Counted from the stretch's first letter, positions 36,901 to 48,310 are shown. The stretch: DNA of 64,000 bases from Amia ocellicauda (GCF_036373705.1 NC_089856.1:9566001-9630000), one strand, 5' to 3'. Notes: a model not told the origin generated them from the sequence alone. Program-made: numbers and translations.

Positions 36901-39900
36901 TTGAACTTCTCCTTAAAAACGGGCAAACCACACACAATCCTAATACCAATAAGGAAATGGAGCGTTTTCCGTTAATAAACAAACTTCTGTGAAATTAGTA
37001 GGCCTTTCATGCTGTATAGCCAGATTGTCTCTCTTGTTCGGGCTGCCCTGGAAGTTGGGCACACCAGCTCTGTATCTTAGACCTCTCCGTTGATGCCCCC
37101 CACAGTAATGCACGAGACCTCCAAGAGGCTGTCGCAATCCCTGAGGGACGTGTACGAACCAGACTGGCAAGGAGGGGAGGACCTATCTGTCATCATCGAT
37201 GTGAGTATGTGCTCGATACATTTCAGCATGCGTGTAGTCTGGGAGCCCCTGGTTTTCGTACAGGTTGCCGTCTTCTGAGTAGGGGGTAAGCTGGATCTGT
37301 CTGTCTTTGTCTCCAACACAGAGTGAAGACCTGCTCTGGAATGACTGCGAGGAAAAGATGGCAGACCAGGCGGTCCGAACAATGGAGACCTACATGGGCC
37401 AGTTCTCTGAAGTCAAGGTGGGTTCAGACAACACTCCCTAACCTTGTGAATACCTCCTCTGTCTCAAAACTCCAAAATACATGTGAAATGTGTTTTGATT
37501 TTTGAATAAAGTGCATCAGACCATGCAGTGGCTTCAGAGAGGTACAAGTTGTGAAATGCACACAGACGAGACCAAAATTTATCATAAAAGTATAAAACAA
37601 TAAGAGAAAATAAATAGAACGAGGGAGAGATTGGGAAACTGAGCAGGCAATATTGAATACCCGTGCTACGTGTGATTAGTGTAGATTAGAACGGTTTTCA
37701 GTTTCTTACAGGAGAAGTTTGGAGGTCAGGTGAAGTTCCACCGGGAGTGAGAGAGTTTGTGAATGATATAAAACCTTAAAATATTAAATTAAAAATGCAA
37801 TTACAATAACCTAGTACAATGTAAGGAGCCTGTGAGATGTATTTATACCAATCCCCTTCTCTCTCCCTCTCTCCAGGACCGGGTGGCCAAGCGCGGCAGG
37901 AAGCTGGTGGACTATGACAGGGCCCGTCACCACCTGGAGGCACTACAGAGCACTAAGAAGAAAGATGAAGCCAAAGTGGCCAAGGTGAGAAGTGAGGGGT
38001 GGGGGCAGGTGTCGGGTGCAGTGGTTGCAGAACCGTACAGAGCCTCTGTTTCTCAAGATCCCCATAATAAAGCTGGTTATTAGTCTTCAGTTACATATCC
38101 AGTTTTGTTGTAATGCGTCACATTTGCCCTAAATCATTGTGAAGTTGGATTTTTTTTTATTTTTTTATCCAGTTTATTTAAAGCTGAAATTAGCCTTGTG
38201 GATATGTCCATTTCTGAATGCATTTACAAAGATCTGAGGGCCAGTCATGGGGTGTTTTTTATAGAATTGCTCACCTTTAAGACTCCATGAGGGGACGCAG
38301 AGTGGGGACCTAGTCAGTTGGCCAGTGTGCGTGTAATTCTTAGAGGGCAGAAAGATGTATTGACCCACAGCTCAGTCAGCCACGTCATTTTTGTTTTGTC
38401 AAAAAACCACCCAACCGAGGAGGCTTGCTCTTAACAAATCTTTCCTTTCAACGGAAGACTGAAACCAAGGGCACACTTGACTAGCTGTTGACTAACAGGT
38501 GCTTCACTCCATTGCAGTTTAAAGGGCATCGTTTCAATGCAAAGAGATTCTTAACAGACACACGATTGGTCGTTGGATCGTTGTGATTTAATTGAGAAGC
38601 GGAACATTAAAGCTTTAAAGGAGAGAAGACATAAATGTCAATAAATGGAAGTCCTTAAAAAATCCTTTGTTTCCTCTAAAGCAAAGCCTTTGGTCATCAG
38701 AAGAGATGATCTCAAAATGGATGTACATTATCTGAACGCTAAATCGCCCTTGTGATAGTATACGGGTCCATTAAAGATCCAGTGCGATGGAGTAAGTCTG
38801 GAGTATTTTGTCCGCCTGATGTGACACATTGCCAGGATACACCCCACTGCTCTGTGTAACTGACTCGTTGTTTCTCTCCTGCATCCAGGCAGAGGAGGAG
38901 TTCAACATGGCGCAGACAGTCTTTGAAGAGATCAACACGGAGCTGCGAGAGGAACTGCCAGCTCTGTATCACAGGTGGGCCGAGAATTTGATTTTGATAG
39001 ATCAGTAAGGTTGGTCTATATTCTGCATGGATCCAACTTGTGCTTTTGCTTGCCCCCCAACGCAGCCGAATTGGATGCTACGTGACCGTGTTCCAGAACA
39101 TTTCCAACTTGAGGGATGTTTTCTACAAGGAGATGAGTAAAGTAAGCTGCGGATTTTACTTTATTGCTCTCCCTCCCTGACTCTCTCCCACCCTTCCTCC
39201 GTCACTCACTTCCTCTCTGCTCTGTTCCAGCTGAATCATGAGCTGTACAATGTGATGACCAAACTGGACTCCCAGCACTCGGACAAGGTCTTCATCATTA
39301 AGGGTGTTACTGGGTAAGAGCACTGACCTCCACAGAGGCAAGGCCGCCCGCACCATGGGTTGGCTGTTGATTTTCTGTGCTCTCTACCTGCTTCTTAATC
39401 ATCCGTCCACATCTGTTCCTTAATTAAATGCCTGGTATTCAACCTTTCTCATTTTGCCTGTGGCGAGAGCTGAATGTGTAATTGTCACTGGAGAGGAGAA
39501 TTATATATGTCACCAAAAAAGGAAATGCCACTGTCTGCCATGGGGACACAAGGTTTTGGGCCCCTCTTCCCTGGCTCTGTTGATTTTGAGAATAAGGTCT
39601 AAGAGGATCAGAAATACTGCTTCAGTTTCAGTGATGATGGACCAAAACAAATTCCCAATGATCCCTGCATGTCTGATTTGGAGGTCTCATTGGTAATAGT
39701 CAAGTCTTTCTTAGTAGCAAATGTTCTAGGCTTTATGAATCAAAAATCTAAATTCCTATTTTTGGTAACATTATTGTCGGGGTGTGACACTCCCCCCTGT
39801 TTGGTACAGCTCTGCTGGCAGAGAGCAATGAGAGTGTCCAGGCATAACTTACTCTATCTCCTTCCTTACTTCCAGCAGTAAGAGGCGCTCTCTCATGATT

Positions 39901-42514
39901 TCTGCACCCATCCCCTGCAACACCGCCTTCCCCCCATCGGAGATCAGTGCGGATCTGAGCCCCTCCGACTCCTCCGCTTCCGAACCACATCAGAACGGAA
40001 AGGTGCCCGACTCGGCGAGCGGGGAGGACCAGGGCACTCCGGCCGAGGCACATGCCAATGGGAGCACGGAGTCACCCAAGCTTCCGCCCAGCACTGATGA
40101 AACCTCTGAGGTTAAGGGAGAGGGAGCCCACTCCAGCGGCAAAGACGTGCCAGCTCTGGACCAGGCAGCAGAAACTCAGGAGTCGGATGAAGATGGGGGC
40201 CAGGAACCTGGTGATGCCCCAGAGGAGATTGTGATATCCACTCAAAACTCGGACGAAAACGCTGTTCAGGAAGAGATCAGTGACACCTCTCTCTCAGTCC
40301 AGGGGAGCGAGAGCATGGCTCCCACCGAAAACAGCCCTCCTGCAACTGAAAGCCCAGATGCTCCTCTACACGCCTCCACTCCCTCCTCTTCCGAAGCCCT
40401 GGAGCCCAAACCAGAGGAAGACCCTTCAGATCTCCAGGACCTTGTGCCTGTTGCCCCCCAGGATCGCACTCCGGAGCAGGCCTCCATCCCAGATGCTCGG
40501 GAGGATCCTGGTCCTAGCCAGGCTGAGGAATCGGAAGCCCTAGCCAGCCCCGATCCCCAAAAAGACGTCCCCCAGGAACAGAGTGTTGGAGGTCAGGAGC
40601 TTCCTGCTGGATTCCTGTACAAGGTAGGAGAGTCTCGAGAGGAGAGAAATTACACTGTCGGCTTCTGTTTGGGTCATATGAATCATCATCATCATAATTA
40701 ATCATCGTAATCCTAAACGGTATAATGCAAAATGATTTATTTGGCAGATGCTTAATCCAAGGTAACTAGATGGACAATATAGTCAATTATCAATACTGTA
40801 TTTACAATGTGATATTACATCAGTGTTTTGACTTCGTTTGCTGGGCTCAGTAGAAAGTTTCCTCTCTTCATCCTTTTTCAAACACAAACTTTTATTTATT
40901 TCTTTATTAAACTACAGTGTTAATCTGCACGATTCAAAATAAAGTACCTAGTTTACATAGTAAGGCACATTCTTGTCAAATCATTCTGTATTTTCAGGTA
41001 GTGTGCATTTAGTGTGAATCGAAACTTAATGACAGGGATGTTTCAGATTTTACTTCCTGGGAATGGCACTAGCTAGTCACCTGAATCGGTCGACTTGCAA
41101 GACTGCAGACTCCAATGAATGGGGCTTGTTTGTGTTTCCATTTTTTTTCTAGGCTGTGGCCTTGAAGGAGCAGGCGTCGGAGGAGGCCGGGCAGCTGCGG
41201 TTTCAGGAGGGGGACGTCATTCTCGTCCTCGCTGACTCAGAGCAAGGGGTGAGTTGGCGGGGGGGGGCGGTTTGGGGAACAATACATCATTGTTTTTGGT
41301 CGGCTGAATGAATCTGTGATCATCAATGCATGACCTACCTGACTGCATTTTTCACAATAGGGAAGTGCAATTGTAACAGGGCTCTTGAATATGTGGTGAT
41401 GTCACTGCCCCTAGACTAGGTAGAGTGTCGGGGGGGGAGGGTGGGCGGGGGTTGTGGTGGACGGCGCGGATCGGGCGCTCTGTGGGGGGTGCCTGTGAGG
41501 ATCTGAACAGGGTCTGACCATGTACGCTACGCAGCCACACACGCACGGCTCCGTATCCTCTCCCGTACCGAGCCAATAAAAAAAGAGCCTCCACTGGTAA
41601 CCCGAGACCATTTGCTTGTATTTTAGTTATTGTCAGACTGTGCGGATTGAGGTTTGAAGTTGTGGATTCTGTGATGCAACCGCACAGAAGCACAGCTCAG
41701 AGAAGGGATAGGACATGGTCTGGTTTAATGTAAGACTACATATGTCGATATACACCATTGAGTTAATCGACATGTAGATCTATATTCGGCAAACATCCAC
41801 ATTATGATCAAGTATATGTGAAAAAATAATAATAATTTGGATTGCCAGGGGATGCTTTCCTTGCAGTGAGTGCTACTCGGAGGGTATACATTGCCACCTA
41901 AAGGCCAATATGTACAACCACATTGTTTAATAAATAAATTTTGATTTTTTTTTTATTTATTTTCTCCTGGTCTTCTTACCATTGTAATGTTGTGTGTATA
42001 TTCCAGCAGCTGTATCTGTAGTACCTCAGCTATTTCTAATTTGTAGGACCATGCTCACGATCGGGCCACACTTCCTGTAACTGCTTCCTGAAAGATTAAT
42101 ATTATGGATGAAACTTTGTGCAGTGTTTTGTACTCTTTATTCACATGACCTAGGGCTGCATATCGGTGTTTTGCACTTTTCTGTATGATGTAATGCTTTT
42201 GAGCTTTACTGGATAAGGGCATTCATTAAGAAATCGGTAATAACAAGTACGAGAACCAGAAGACACTGCAGACTTCAAGAAATGGAGTTCCAGCCTTTTG
42301 TGCTAAATAAATGACCAAGGATTATCCTAGTAATTATTGTTGCTGCTGCTGGGACTCTTCTCAGTGCTGGGATGCTATTGATGTTTCTTTACTCCCTCAG
42401 CCTGAAGGCACGGTGACTGGGGTGAAAGAGAGAGACTGGCTTCAACACAAGAGTCTGGGTGATCACACTGGGACCTTCCAGGAGTCCCTTACCAAACCAC
42501 TGGACTCTGAATAG
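26440..42514 (+). CDS. BIN2: Bridging integrator 2 (N-BAR protein) with degenerate C-terminal SH3, complete, 12 coding exons
   Basis: Coding exons: 26440-26520, 32008-32088, 34348-34402, 37106-37200, 37322-37417, 37877-37984, 38889-38974, 39066-39141, 39231-39313, 39876-40623, 41153-41248, 42401-42514. They join in frame to 572 codons plus stop; human BIN2 is about 565. BIN2 senses and makes membrane curvature in leukocytes and platelets (podosomes, phagocytosis). Residues 1 to about 250 are the N-BAR domain: amphipathic start '[20 protein letters not shown]', then '[19 protein letters not shown]', '[10 protein letters not shown]' and '[19 protein letters not shown]'. Exon 10 encodes about 250 residues rich in Ser, Pro, Glu and Asp, presumably disordered. 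Exons 11-12 encode a tail that aligns with the BIN1/amphiphysin SH3 ('GFLYK', 'GDVILVL', '[11 protein letters not shown]') but lacks its key aromatic residues. Placement beside SMAGP and DAZAP2 supports BIN2 over BIN1 or AMPH. Exon 10 has a tandem CAGCAG acceptor (39875 or 39878). Confidence 0.95.
27810..28010 (+). repeat. SINE copy with 3' tail, BIN2 intron 1
   Basis: The segment contains 'cttgagcaaggtactgtaa' followed by 'ttgtaagtcaccttgg' and 'tctgctaagaaatgcaataa'. This order is typical of a tRNA-related fish SINE with a LINE-derived 3' tail. The boundaries are approximate. Confidence 0.6.
28011..30870. other. BIN2 intron 1, nothing recognised
   Basis: I find no exon, RNA gene or nameable element. 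The open frames are short and lack splice context. A repeat-like GC-rich segment near 29830-30050 cannot be assigned. Confidence 0.4.
30877..30907. repeat. Poly-A tract
   Basis: About 31 adenines in BIN2 intron 1. Confidence 0.9.
32626..32722. repeat. CA/CATA-rich low-complexity tract
   Basis: An imperfect purine-pyrimidine alternating stretch built from 'acacgc', 'cacatac' and 'tgcac' words in BIN2 intron 2. Confidence 0.75.
33430..33600. repeat. Possible short DNA-transposon-derived repeat
   Basis: The stretch beginning 'cactcgatatatgtgagggttg' (33444 on) followed by 'gtgacaattgcgcaactcaag' has the look of a non-autonomous DNA element in which the same CG-containing words recur with variation. 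I recognise the style but cannot name the family. The right boundary is not visible. Confidence 0.3.
34779..35093. mobile_element. Short inverted-terminal-repeat element (family 'CTGGTCCTGGAG'), BIN2 intron 3
   Basis: The left end reads 'caggagtgtctaactccag' and runs into 'tcctggagggc'. The right end, reverse complemented, reads 'gcaggggtgtcagactccag' and runs into 'tcctg'. These are imperfect terminal inverted repeats of about 28 bases around a 250-base A/T-rich interior containing 'ttaattggtctcc' and 'aacaattaact'. There is no coding capacity. Related ends occur at 48576-48706 and 49945-50150. Confidence 0.6.
35788..35964. repeat. Tandem duplication of an approximately 88-base unit, BIN2 intron 3
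   Basis: Two adjacent copies (about 35788-35874 and 35876-35964) share 'cctgtattttctctc' or 'cttgtattttctctc', then 'cccccctaaaa', 'gaagtaac' and 'aaaacaccgtcagc'. Copy 2 carries small internal changes. Confidence 0.75.
36555..36740. repeat. Large palindrome made of opposed SINE-tail-like arms, BIN2 intron 3
   Basis: The left arm (about 36555-36633) is the reverse complement of the right arm (about 36655-36740) over about 80 bases with moderate divergence. The perfect core is 'agtctagaatt' / 'aattctagact' around a loop of about 20 bases. The outer part of each arm is the SINE-tail sequence 'gtcgccctggataagg' and its complement. The right end runs into AAT repeats. The element could be a foldback or MITE type, or a head-to-head pair of SINE tails. 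Confidence 0.75.
40722..40815 (-). repeat. SINE-tail-like fragment, BIN2 intron 10
   Basis: 'tttatttggcagatgctta' followed by 'atccaaggtaacta' resembles the reverse-oriented SINE 3' tail. It is short and diverged. Confidence 0.4.
41249..42400. other. BIN2 intron 11, repeat-bearing
   Basis: A G-rich block at 41265-41500 precedes A/T-rich sequence. Near 42190-42250 'ttactggataagggcat' and 'cattaagaaatcggtaataa' look like a plus-oriented SINE tail. I see no further exon between the two SH3-tail exons. Confidence 0.45.
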
Positions 42515-45295
42515 CTCTCCTCTGGGCTGCTCAAACTCGGTGTCATCACGGCAACTCTTCTCCCCCTTTTTTGAACCCTGCCACCTTAAAACAGGTGACC
42601 CCCCGCCGAACGTAGCGGAGCTGTTGACAAACTTCACTCTTTCCACAAAGGCCAAGCCTGACCAAACCATGCTGTGTTTGTGCCTGCTCTGTTTTATGCT
42701 TGGTGTTGTGCCACAAATGCTTATCAGTGTCCTTTTAGGGTGGCAGGGCTCTGTTTGCTCTGTTGTGTGTTTTTTCTGCTCCGGTTCCATGATGGCGATG
42801 AACATATCTGGGGTGCACCTTATTACCAGAGGCATGGTGCAGCAGTGTAATGCTTACCCCTGCACACTTCCTGCCACATGTGTTCCCTGCTGGAATTTTG
42901 CTTCACAAGAACCACAGAGAAGAGTGGAATGCATGTAAGATGTCTCGGACCGATGGAAAATTCCCCATCTAAAACAGAAGCAGATATTTAGTTTGTCTAT
43001 TTGTGTCCGTACAGTAGCAGTTTGGAGATCTGTGGGCCTGATATACAGGGTGATATTTATATATTTTTTTGTATGTGTCGGAACATTTCAGTTACTCCTA
43101 TAAATGTAACCAATCAGTACAAACATCATTATTTACTAGAAGTAGCGGTACATATGGGACACAGTCTTCAATGCCAAGCTTATTTAATACATAGTCTTCT
43201 CTGTGAAACAACGAGTACACCCCTTGTTTTATTGCCTCTTTCATATCATCAGTTGTGGGTGGATTGGTGTCCTGGTGTGTACCTAAGGTTTTGTACAATT
43301 TTGGTTTCAATACTGTTGGTCTTAGAAATATAGAAGTAACTGAATAGGTTCAATGAATTAAAACATTTAAAAAAAAATAATCACCCTGTAGAAATGCATA
43401 CCACAGTAGATCATTGCAGCAATGTACTGTGTAGTCGCATACAGATGGGTCACAGTATTTCTTAAATTGCTTTTGTTTATTTATGCTTTGTTTTTTTGCT
43501 GATAGGCCATCGGGGATAGAGAAAATCGGAAACTGAAGTACCCATTTTTAGCTTGTTAGTAAAATCTCTGGTTCATTTTTCTCCTCCCCTAAGGGGAAAA
43601 AAAAAAACATTTTAAATATATGGTCGATTTTATAATCCTTATAGTTTTTCCTACACCAGAATTGGCTGCCGTTTTGGTTTAAATTACATGATGTATATTT
43701 AAAATGTTTTAGTCTGTCAATCTTATTTATTTTATAAGTTGGAAATGCATGGTGGACATTGAAATAAGACTAAATGCTTTTAAAATAGACCCCATGTATT
43801 TTAAGTGTACAAACAATACCTATTTTGGTATATGAAAAAATGGAAGGATAATAAATCTGCCATAGGTTGAAAATGTCTGTTCCATAAGGGCACTATCACA
43901 CATTGGATTACTTTTCTGCCATCACCCTTTTAAGACTATGAACTTGTTTATTGACAGAGGAATACTTTGCCAGTTTGGGTACAGTGTTCAAGCTGTAATA
44001 CGTAGGGCACAGGGCTATCACCAACTATGTAATTCTCATTTTTGTACAGCATTAAATCTCCTGAGATACAAACTTCTGTATTTTTTGTACATCTACATTC
44101 TCCAAAGCTGCACTCTCCCAGTCCCCCAGGCGCCAGGTCAGCTGATCAATTCAGCAGAACCCGATCATATTGTTATATCTACTTTCAATTGTATGGAATG
44201 CACTAACATCTATTTGTCATCTCTTTTCTATGCAGTGTAGAACTCAAAATCCAAGGTTGGATAAACATTTTAAAACAATTGTCAGACTGGTAGAGTGGTG
44301 ATTGGTTGTGGTGGGGGCAGGATCAGATTAGGAAAGTTATGTCCAAAGATGATTAATGGCTTTCTCTGAGGTTTTAATAGAACAAAAGATTGCATTGGCT
44401 CACAGTCTAATCTCAGGTAAGAGCAACAATAAATTAAAACCGAAAATGCGTTGGATGGCGTTTGCTTCCTCAGCCCCTCCTCAGACAGCTGTGTGTGTTG
44501 ATCACAGCCTAGTTTGGCATCACAGGGAACACATGCCACCTTCCTGTCTGGACAAAGCTCCCTGAACTGACCGCTGCACTTCCACTCACTCCAATGCATA
44601 CACATCATAGAGCCCTATACCTCTACTGCTCCAATAATTATAATTATATTATATGGTTATATAATATGCATGCATAGAGCGGTAGAGCTGCTATATTAAC
44701 ATAGTCCAGTCCCCCCCACCCACTCGCACCTCAAGGCCAAGAAACTGCTGTGTGTGTTCCAGCTCCATTTTGTGTGTGATGTATGATCTGTTGTCACGGC
44801 TGTTCAAGTTAAACATGGATTTGTCCACAATCCTGTTTTTTTTTTTTTTGAGGTTAAAACCTTGGAATGTAATACAATTTTGTGATGGAGCTGTTATTTC
44901 TGATGAACAATGTATCAGTGCCTGTATCTTGCTGTGCATCTATTGATTTGGGTTGATACTTGATGTCCTGTAAATTCAAGTGCCTTTGACAGTCTGTGTC
45001 CAATCAAGGTAAAAATGGAACTGTATCATATATCCCCCTGTGCTACGATTCACATTACAGAAAAACAGCAGAAGGGTATTTTCAAACAGAGTATTCTTTA
45101 ATTGTTAACATTTTAACACAAAACATACTCCCAACCTAACAGTATAGCTAATGGTATGCTGTGTCTTACTCTAACAATTTTTTTTTCTTTATAAACCATT
45201 TACAAAATGACATGTTGTACGATTTGCCATTTTTAATGCTGGAAAAGAAGCTAAACCATATTAAATTAAATAAAGATTTTTATGACATTCATTCC
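42515..45295 (+). other. BIN2: BIN2 3' UTR with polyadenylation signals
   Basis: About 2.8 kb follows the TAG at 42512-42514 with no conserved open frame. A strong terminal AATAAA lies at 45269-45274. Earlier AATAAA copies occur near 43849 and 44427 and could give shorter transcripts. Confidence 0.6.
45269..45274 (+). terminator. BIN2: Distal polyadenylation signal of BIN2
   Basis: AATAAA is followed within 25-35 bases by T/G-rich 'tcggtgtccttttcttt', a good cleavage context. It lies only about 500 bases before the SMAGP CpG promoter. Confidence 0.6.
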
Positions 45296-45454
45296 AGTCG
45301 GTGTCCTTTTCTTTAAAGTGTCTATAGATATTTTGAGGGTAACCCCGTTTGTAATTCATAAATATGCTTAAAAGTGCAAATGAAGCAGTTTAGGAAAGTA
45401 ATGGGAAATAAAATTGAAATATACATGTGTGTGTTCATTCTTGCACTCCCATAC

Positions 45455-45600
45455 TCTGGAGCAGTGGTTTTCAAAGCCGCCCTGGAGTACCCCCTGCCCT
45501 ACTGTTTTTTGTGCCAACCCAGCTCTTAATTGCTTAATTGAACTAACAAAGCAATATACCATTCAATTATGTAATTAAGACTGGAGAAATGATCCGGGAG
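45455..45600. repeat. Dispersed 'gcagtggttttcaaa' repeat fragment
   Basis: The left end 'gagcagtggttttcaaagcc' followed by 'gccctggagtacc' and an A/T-rich 'ttaattgcttaattgaac' interior matches the ITR family described at 34779, but I see no clear right end. It lies between BIN2 and SMAGP. Confidence 0.45.
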
Positions 45601-45689
45601 CTGTTGGGGTTGCATTGCAAGCCAGCACTGGGCGAGCCCATGCCTATCGCACTTGTCAGTGACTGGAGGTTGAGTGGTTGAATGAGATG

Positions 45690-46000
45690 CTGCAGCGGCT
45701 GATTGCGCAGCCTGTGTTTAGCGGCGCGGCGGCTCTGCAAGCTGAGCCCGGGTCCACGCGCATGCGCACGAGCACGCCGGGGACGGGGAGACGCAGACGC
45801 GCTCCGGGCTCCACGCTTTGGCTCGGGTGTGCTTTCATTTCCATTTCGGACCCCGTTAGCTCTGGTTTTCGGGAAGTGTCAGGTCAACTTTTTCTTTCGA
45901 CCAGAAAAAAAAAAAGTTTCCCAGGGGAGGCTGACGCCGCGGGGAGCTCCAGTGTTGCGCGCAGCTGCCGCTTCCTCCATCCGCACTCCGCCGCGCAGAG
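45690..46000 (+). promoter_or_regulatory. SMAGP: SMAGP CpG-island promoter and noncoding first exon
   Basis: The CpG-dense block contains a perfect palindromic NRF1 site, CGCGCATGCGCA, at 45757-45768. It ends at a good donor, 'ccgcgcagag|gtaagcg' (exon end 46000). The next exon, at 48311, starts after 'agaaccccag' and carries the SMAGP ATG 22 bases in. The start site probably lies at about 45780-45900. Confidence 0.6.
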
Positions 46001-46514
46001 GTAAGCGTGCACACAGCCCGGATACGGTCTGAAGTAACCGTGCATATACACTTACACTTCATTTGTGTCGTGTCCCGTTTTAATGGCTTTTCCACGAGTA
46101 GAAAGTGTCTGTGAATGCGTTATGGGTCCGACTTTCACGTTGGCGGCAGCCCATTCCCTCCGTCCCCCCGGAGCGGAGCGCTGCGGACGGGGCGGCACGG
46201 AGACGTTTGGTGCCTGAAAGTGCGGTGGGAAGCGAGACGGACTGGAGATCAACTGCGAGCGTCGCCCGGACTCCGTGTCTGTGCGGTGGATCTATGAATC
46301 CAAGAATTCAACTGCCAAACCAGGTGTGCTCTACAAAGTTCAGTCGTAAAACCATGTCGTGAGTCTTTTTAAAAAACGCAACAAAGTAACAAAGAGTAAC
46401 AAAGAGACACAATGTAGTAATCGAGGTCCTGAGCAACAGTACGCCTGAGCAGCGTGCATCGCTGTACGGACGGGTTTAGGCCAGGTACGGTCTGTATTTT
46501 GTATTTTTATAATA

Positions 46515-46605
46515 ATCATAATTTCTTGGCAGACGACCTTATCCAGGGCGACTTACAACATAAGTGCAAAGTATTTTATATATAAATACTGGTTTGTCAA
46601 ACTTG
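46515..46605 (-). repeat. SINE tail, reverse orientation, SMAGP intron 1
   Basis: 'ttataataatcataatttct' followed by 'tggcagacgaccttatcc' and 'agggcgacttacaa' is a well-preserved reverse complement of the SINE 3' tail, including its AAT-type terminal repeat. Confidence 0.65.
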
Positions 46606-46974
46606 TTGCTAATATGGGCTGTATGCTTCGTGGACAAGTTTATTTTTAGTTTTCTGGGTATAAAAAAGATACTGACGATACACATTAATGCCGTAAAGGA
46701 TTGATAACGAAATGCTTTTGACCGTGTATATTCAATATGTATCTTAAACGTGTTGATTCCTATCCGATCGACAACTTTAAATGGCAGCGTATCTCACTGA
46801 ATATCATTATGTCCGATAAGGCAGTGGTAATTGGTTTATGGCTGCAATAAATCTCTCCATGTAGTCGGGGTGGTTGGGTGTATTAGTAAGTAATTCAACA
46901 AAGTTAAAGGAAAATAACTACAACTTTTGGCAATTCCGGTTCAAAACTGGACAACTCCCGGAGACCGTTCAACT

Positions 46975-47210
46975 GAACGTCAGTACTGTAACCCGACAAC
47001 AAGGACGGTCGCGTCTGCGCAGCTCTGCACAACTCTGCGCAGCTCTGCACAATCCCAGCGCTCCCATTGGCGGAGCCGCGAACAAGTGCGACCATCTGCG
47101 CGGCGCGGATTCAGTGTCGGTACCTTGTCGCCCAGGTGTGCGTGGGAGTCGGGCGCTGCGAGTTGACAAAGCAGGCGGTGTCCTGTTTCAACACGGTGCA
47201 CGGGCGCCTT
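46975..47210. repeat. CpG-rich repeat unit, copy 2, with internal 20-base tandem duplication
   Basis: Two 20-base copies, '(g/c)tctgcgcagctctgcacaa', sit head to tail at 47013-47032 and 47033-47052. They are followed by 'cccattggcggagccgcg' and a dense CpG stretch. The arrangement resembles 2925-3060 in reverse complement. It could act as an intronic CpG island; a separate promoter function cannot be judged. Confidence 0.5.
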
Positions 47211-47299
47211 CCTCCTGGGGGACATTTGTTTTATATGCTTTTAAAGCTATTATGGAGCTGGGGGGGATTTTTTTTTTCTCCCGGCCTACATAAGTTACA

Positions 47300-48310
47300 G
47301 ACGTAAACGATTAGAAAAGTTTAGTCGATGTTTAATTGTAGATGCAGCTTCCTCGCACTTCCGGCAAGGTTGTGAATTACTGGGTGTTTGTCAAGTTATC
47401 TCGAAACTGTACAACTTAATCTCCCTCAATTACTTGGGATTTTTAAAAATGTTGATGTAAGCCACGTTTGTTTTTTTGTTTCACTGTCACGTTGCAAAAC
47501 ATTTCTTCACATTTTGTGGGACGGGTTGCAAACAGTGAACAGTAGCCGGACTCGTTTTTCCAGGGCTCAGGCTCCCCATCGAGCTCTTCAACTGTCCGGA
47601 TTACGTTATCATCACAGGGGCTTAGCTCATTTTCCCTTTCCTTTAGGTTAATATTATGCAGTGTTCGCCTATGTATCAGCATGTGTACAATATAGAGTTA
47701 CACAGATAATGTTCACTGTTCAAATACCAACCAAGCCTTTGCAAGGAGTTAAAGGGATGTGGAGAAACCGCGACAGGATACTACATTGTGATTGTGTTCA
47801 GCCTGGGGTGTGTTAGGACAGGGTGACTTTCACTTCACTGACGCTTAAACTTCAACATCAGCTGATAGGATCCCAACCTTTTCAGCAGAAGCAAACCAAT
47901 AAAAATGTTATTTAAAGATCTGTAGCAAACACTTGTGGTAGTATAAGCCTGTATGTTATTGAAACCCATGATTGGTTCTTAAATGAACCTGATTTGTTGG
48001 ATGTATCATCAGTCCGAGCAGAATTGCACCACACGATGTATGTGCCAAACCCAATTCCAGAAAAGGGCTGAGCCTTCTTTTAGCTTGCTTTCCATAGGAG
48101 ACTAACTTTAATGTATTGTTCTTAGTCTTAATATTTGTCGTCTCATTGAATCAATAAGACCAGTTAAGTGGGGGGGGGGGGTATTGAAGAAGAAACCATG
48201 GCAGAGCAGTGCAGCCCCAACAGTTTGAGAGGGTGGGGGTTTCTGAATCAACCCTAATAACTTAACTTTTCTGTTTTTAATTCCCCTTCTCCAATGCACA
48301 AGAACCCCAG
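47300..48310. other. SMAGP intron 1, right part, nothing recognised
   Basis: The sequence is A/T-leaning with a G-run at 48171-48181. I see no exon other than the SMAGP exon that begins at 48311. Confidence 0.4.

Noticed and set aside
40266-40543. Frames overlapping BIN2 exon 10 in other phases and antisense
   Set aside because: These are shadows of the long in-frame acidic exon.
45678-46032. Open frames in the SMAGP CpG island
   Set aside because: They are GC-driven frames. The strong donor at 46000 and the downstream ATG exon fit a noncoding first exon.
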